This document shows positions 59,128-64,000 of a DNA stretch of 64,000 nucleotides, one piece after another. The notes beneath the pieces were generated by a model. The model saw only the letters and a list, made by a program, of their open reading frames with translations, did not search any database and had not been told where the DNA came from. The position numbers and the translations under genes are program-made. Position 1 is the first letter of the stretch. Each line of letters begins with the position of its first letter. This DNA comes from Aptenodytes patagonicus (taxonomy: Eukaryota > Chordata > Aves > Sphenisciformes > Spheniscidae): contig NC_134962.1 in assembly GCF_965638725.1 (NCBI RefSeq), positions 7,501 to 71,500 on the forward strand. Reading direction: 5' to 3'.

Positions 59128-60167
59128 AATTGCATTAATAAAAAATAGATCAGGAAATACTAAAATCATTGTCACTATTTTATTGATGGTGTATTCTCCC
59201 TGCTGCATCATGTTCAATTCTTTTTCCTTTATATCAAAAAGTATACAGAAGAAATTGAACAAGTTTCAGAAATGCATGACATATTCAAACTAAGATATCA
59301 GCATGAAAAGAGCCTGAAGTGTCTGAAATTATGTAATTTGGAGGATTATAATATCACATCGTAAGACATGATATTTTAGAGGAATACAAAGCACTGAATA
59401 ATAAAGTGAAGCAAAGCCATGGGTACCTTTTAACCCCGACAATGTAAGAACTATCTGTGGATAGTGGATCTTAAATGAAGAAAGGAAATGTTTAGAACAT
59501 TATTTACACAACTCATAATTAGCGTGTGAAACTCATTGCTCTAAGGTACAAAAAAACCAATTAACTTTAATGGATTCTAAAAAGGAGGCAGCTTTTCTCT
59601 GCACAAGAAAAAGATGTGGTTATTTTCAGGCCACTTTATGTAAAGTCCTTCTTTCAGGGAACAAGTACCCAAGTGACTGAAGGTAGGACAGATTTTCCCT
59701 TCATAAGATAATCGAAAAAGACTGCTGTGGGGCTTCCTGGTAATTCCTGTGAACTGGCTTATACTGGCAGAAACAGGAATCTCAACTGATGCACAGATAC
59801 AGTGCTACCATTCCTCTGTTTCTATGCAAAACATTCTATTACTTCTTTGAAATGAGCAGTTCTTAAGATGAACATGACATGCAAGAAGTCTGCAGGCTTA
59901 TGTGTCATATTATTCAGGAACTTGGTAACCCTTCACCGTAGGTCACAATGCTGTTTATTCACTGTAGGTGAGTCAGTCGCAGCAATAAAGCAATAGCAAG
60001 GCAAATGAGACTGAATCAATACTGGACACAGAATACTTAGTTTCCCTACTAAGGCCCTCTCTACATCACACAGTTCAGTGTCAAGTACCAAGAGTACACA
60101 ACAGGGGGAAAAAGTGTCACTGTCACAGCTTTGACATCAAAAGAAATTCCCCAAGGACAGCTCAACT

Positions 60168-60191
60168 ACACACACACATATATATATATAT
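60168..60191. repeat. (CA)n-(TA)n microsatellite
   Basis: Consecutive CA and TA dinucleotide runs, acacacacacatatatatat. Confidence 0.9.
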
Positions 60192-61217
60192 TATCCTTGA
60201 CAAATGTGTGTTCAGTCCATTCTTAATCTCCATGGAAAAAATAATTAACATTTTTACAACCTACTTAGAGGGTCTAGCTGAGTACTTTTCTTCACTGCCA
60301 ACATTTTTATTTTATGCTTCACTTCAGTGTCTGTAGTGAAAGACTAAAGTTTTTAAGACCATGACTCCTCAACTGGCCTCCTCTTTCTATAAGCACTTTT
60401 CACCTTTTTCAAAAATCATCATCATATCTCTGCAGTTGCCTCTGTTTTAGACTGATCCAACTTGATCCTTCTAATTTTTGTAAGCTCTCCATTCTCTGTA
60501 TTCTTGACATTATCCAGCTGAGGTTAGCTCAGGGCTAACATAGTACTTCAGCTGAAGTCTTATTAACAACAGAAAGAGCATATTTAACAAACGTCAAAGC
60601 TCCAAGGCAGCTTTTAATGGCACTTCAGTTACTATGCCCTTGCAGTTTGACAGTGATCCACTGAAACAATGCAGCTTTTTTTTTTTCACAAGTTATGCAG
60701 GTAGCTAATGGAAATCTTGTGTAATCAGTGTTTCCAAAGCGTACTTATGAAAATACCGTGTGGGATCTTGTTGCAAATTGGTCGGTATGTATGATAGCTG
60801 CCACTTCTTACTTCTCCTCTGATGTATTGATCTGTCAAGGAAAAAAAATTCGATGGGCTTGACTGACTTCTTGGCAACTCCATGCTAGCTGTTAATCATC
60901 TTCTAGATGCTAACAAGTTTATCTAATTCAGTATTTTCCAGGAATTGACATCAAACTAGTTGATGTCAACTATAATTTCTCAGCTCTTTCTCATGCCTCT
61001 TGCCCCATTTTATACATGGATATTGTGCTTGCCCATTTCTGATCTTATGAAATTTCTGCCCTTCAAGTTCTTCAAGGTAAGCACTAACATTCCTGAGATT
61101 GCTTCAGTCCCTTCTCCTCATTGTAGATAAGTGAGATGAAGTAATAATAAAATGAGACAAAATACCTTATTCAAATCTGTATAAGTGTAAGGAAATGGAA
61201 GTTCCTGTATAAGGGGA

Positions 61218-61231
61218 GAGAGAGAGAGAGA
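61218..61231. repeat. (GA)n microsatellite
   Basis: gagagagagagaga following aagggg. Confidence 0.85.
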
Positions 61232-62053
61232 TCCATTGCTAGAGGGCTGATATGAAAAATGAAGAATTAGCCTGAAAAAAAGAAATATTATGAGGCTATG
61301 CTAACAAATCAATTTTCTTTGTGTTTATAAAATGTCCTATATGTGTAGATCAAAGTATTTTAACATTTATTGTTGTGTCTTTATAGTCAGAAACTAGATG
61401 AGTAACCACCATAGAAGCACAAATTATAGTCTTAATTTGTACCTGCTACAAAATGAGTGGAGTTTTTTTGGAGGATGAAGTTTCTCTTTGTGCAGGGAGA
61501 GTTACCACTTGAGATCCACTCCTCAGAGCTATTCAGCATTCAGTGGTTTGTCAAGTTAATAGTAGCTTACATGACATTTACAGCATTAATACCATTAGTA
61601 TAATTCACAGAGACTCTAAGGAGGGACTGACACAGCGGCGTTACTATGGTGATCCCCAAAAAAGGACTGATGAGCTAAATGAAAAGTTTTGGGGTTTTTT
61701 TTTTCAGACTTATGAGTACACTCATAGGGAGGGAACCCTATGAATTTTATTATGAATATATACTTTTATTGCATGAATACTCATCTGTGGATCATACTGG
61801 GAAAAGATATTAATTCATACTGACTCAAAAAATATCCCTTCCCGTGTGACGCATCATTGTATGTGAAATTCTGGATTCCACATATGCAATTAAATGCTCT
61901 ACTTTTCTAAGCATCTCAGTCAACCCTCTGGATAAATAGCCTGAATTGCATAAGTGCAATGTGTTAAAACCCATGAGCTAATATATGGTCACTAGGAAGT
62001 TTACATGCCCACTGGTATGACTTATCTGCCTCACCCACCTAATGTGAATTATA

Positions 62054-62097
62054 ATTGGTTTGAACATAAGGAGAGGCCTAAAGTTTTCTCTATAAAT
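62054..62097 (+). promoter_or_regulatory. Candidate TATA promoter with inverted CCAAT
   Basis: Inverted CCAAT (ATTGG) is at 62054-62058 and TATAAAT at 62091-62097. If transcription starts about 30 bp after TATA (near 62121), the CCAAT lies at roughly -67. A GATA-type ttatct lies upstream at about 62022. The arrangement fits a tissue-specific TATA gene. Confidence 0.4.
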
Positions 62098-62120
62098 GCT
62101 GCCACACAACCAGAGCTCGA

Positions 62121-62196
62121 AGTCTTATCATATAGGCCTACAGTTGCTCAGAGAAATACAAAGTCCAAGGCACAGAGGAGCAAGGAAGCATGGCTG
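62121..62196 (+). CDS. Candidate first exon: ATG GCT G | GTAAGT
   Basis: Downstream of the TATA box the sequence runs to gaggagcaaggaagcATGGCTG, then the perfect donor GTAAGT at 62197-62202. The coding part would be only seven bases (62190-62196) with a 5' UTR of about 70 bp. A good Kozak context (A at -3... gcATGG) and the donor support it. Downstream exons would lie beyond 64 kb or in introns I cannot resolve. Gene unknown. Confidence 0.35.
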
Positions 62197-62202
62197 GTAA
62201 GT

Positions 62203-64000
62203 AAAAAAAAAAAAAAAAAAGAAAGAAAAAAAAAGGCTCTTTGTGCATAAGGAATGGGCAACTGAATAATGTACCATATGTTAGTTTTCTCTGTGGGGTT
62301 ATGTTTTGTAAAGGGCTCTGAATTCTTGGAGTACACTACATTTTGAGATTATGAATACGTTGTTTCAGCATTTTTCTTTCCTGAATTTTCCAAAAGACAC
62401 AAACAAGGAAAAGAAGATAATCCATCTATTACCATACTGGAGTTAAATATTATATAACCACAAATAGAGCAGAAGAAGTTATGGCAAACTGCAAACTATC
62501 TTTTAGCATGAAACTTAATGAATCAGAGAGTAGTTCAGGTATGAATGAATCTTGTGTTGGTGGGAATATTTATGCCAAGAATAGGCTATGGACTAGATTC
62601 CTTTCTGTAGATTCAGAGTCAGCAAACTGCAGTGCCATTTTAACTATTTGTTAAAATTAGTGTGAAAGGCAAAGGCACTTTAAAATACAGACAAAGCAAG
62701 CAGATGTCCAGGACTGAGGTCTTAGGAGGAAAGATACTAAATCACTTTAACATGGTTGGCCACGTTCTCGCTTAGGCCTGACTTGCTGGGACCTCTGTAA
62801 AAATGTATAATGAGGCCTGAGTGCAGATGACGCCACTTTACCTCTTCTAGGCATAGAGCTCATGCTGTGCTGGCTTTATGTGACATGGGCTTTAAAAGCT
62901 CAGGAAGCTGATAAAAACCAACCATCCACAGAGCAGAGGCTTGAGCGCAGAAATGACAGACATTGTGTTCCCCTCATGGAGGTTAAAAGAGGCATGGTTA
63001 CCCCATTCTCAGAGTTTTAGGAGAACTGATTGCACGAACTCTTAGGACACAAGTGTTTGTCCATATACTATTATTTGAAATAATTCATGTTATTGACCTG
63101 ATCTACTTGTGCTAGCATCCCTCAACGGCATCTGCTGTTTGTCTGGCCTGATGGTGCTTAGTTAATGACTGTCTCAATGCATCTGCTAAGTGTAATACTA
63201 TCTAAATGTTTACCTGTTTAAGAGCAGAACATAGGCTGAGAGGGAATCAGGTGCATACGGGCATAAGGCTATTGATTCCCTCATAAATCTTCTCCACTGA
63301 GCAGAGCTTAAATAAAATGGCAAAACACAATTTGATAGGTCAAACTGAAAGATTGGACTGAGTAGAAAAATCCTTCTTTTTAACAAAAGAACTATACGGT
63401 AAAGTGGACAGTAAAAACCTTCATCTACAGCAGTGGGGAAAAAACCACAAACCAATTGTTTCTGCATTGTAACACTTCCTCTTAAGCAACGATTTGCCAA
63501 TAACTTAGCCAAGACGTTTTAGCAAGGTGATCCCTAAAAACTTCCTCTTTAAGTGTCATACACCAGTCTATCCTTCTTAACCACAATTTTCTCATCGCAC
63601 AAAATGCAAGAAGCAATAGCAGCATTTAACGAACAAACTGGTATTTGCTGATGATGGTCAGCACTTGCTTGTGAAATACCCAGGGCCCAAGAAATATGCA
63701 AGCCCAAGTTCAGTTGGAGATGTTGTAAGTGCCTGGGGATGCTCCTCACAGTGCCACGCACAATTTTAATGTAAAAAACTGTGAGGGTCTGCATGCAGGG
63801 GTGCGTGTGCAGAACTGTTTTCATTCCTCCTCTCTCTCCCCACCTCCTCCCGCCCCCTCAACACACACATCCTGCAAATACACACACTTCTTTCCCAGAA
63901 AGTTTTTATCCATCTGTGGGCCAATCTCTAAAGGATCTACATTAAGAGAATTTAGAGGGTGGTGCATAAAGAAAAGGGAAGAGCACCTAGAAAGATCCTA
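62203..64000. other. No gene seen
   Basis: An A-rich run directly after the candidate donor, then AT-rich single-copy DNA. A C/T-rich stretch lies at 63820-63890. It would be intron 1 if the candidate exon is real. Confidence 0.4.

Larger units (their letters stand above)
54001..62000. other. AT-rich, apparently single-copy DNA; no gene seen
   Basis: Composition resembles avian intergenic or intronic DNA. Open frames are short (104 codons at most, 55100-55414 plus) with no recognisable domain. Small features inside it are listed separately. Confidence 0.5.

Noticed and set aside
61690-61710. Strong-looking plus-strand splice acceptor (T-run then CAG)
   Set aside because: Isolated T10CAG in AT-rich DNA; no exon-like frame or donor follows convincingly.

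Overview
This looks like a bird chromosome segment. The evidence is a 5'-truncated CR1-type LINE at about 3.15-4.6 kb on the minus strand, a full-length env-less endogenous retrovirus (ERV) at 27.8-34.6 kb, two further avian-style solo LTRs, and GC-rich, CpG-rich blocks next to AT-rich single-copy DNA. I see no intact, recognisable protein-coding gene. Most of the window is repetitive accessory DNA. All similarities below were judged by eye.

Layout. (1) 1-17.39 kb: a tandem array of about 2.1-2.2 kb units. Units alternate between two subtypes, giving a dimeric period of about 4.30 kb. The unit carries a chain of short cassettes with consensus splice signals on the minus strand and a recurrent open stretch on the plus strand. 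A CR1 copy interrupts the first full unit. (2) 17.4-19.3 kb: no gene seen. (3) 19.3-25 kb: two simple-sequence arrays, one of about 270 bp period and one A-rich with an 80/165 bp period. (4) 25-46.6 kb: a duplicated module. Read on the minus strand its order is: CpG-rich array with NRF1-like and CTCF-like sites; a Pro/Ser/Thr-rich stalk-like reading frame; an exon-like segment with a hydrophobic stretch; an exon-like tail; a purine/pyrimidine minisatellite; and an AATAAA-type signal. Copies are at about 25, 35, 39-40 and 45-46 kb. An older AT-rich relative lies at 53.5-54.0 kb. One ERV and one solo LTR sit inside these minisatellites. (5) 46.6-52.1 kb: mixed sequence with a solo LTR, G-rich minisatellites and a third NRF1/CTCF-like array. 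(6) 52.1-64 kb: AT-rich, apparently single-copy DNA with a MIR-like SINE trace, a short LINE-RT-like fragment and a TATA-box/first-exon candidate at 62.05-62.20 kb.

The most interesting element is the 79-bp tandem array at 40.0-41.2 kb. It repeats a GCGCATGCGC palindrome and a CTCF-like box at almost exact 79-bp spacing. Related arrays lie at 46.15 and 51.13 kb, and a run of ZNF143/THAP11-like sites follows at 41.3-41.55 kb. These arrays may be promoters or insulators for tandemly duplicated minus-strand transcription units. That is an inference and needs expression and chromatin data.
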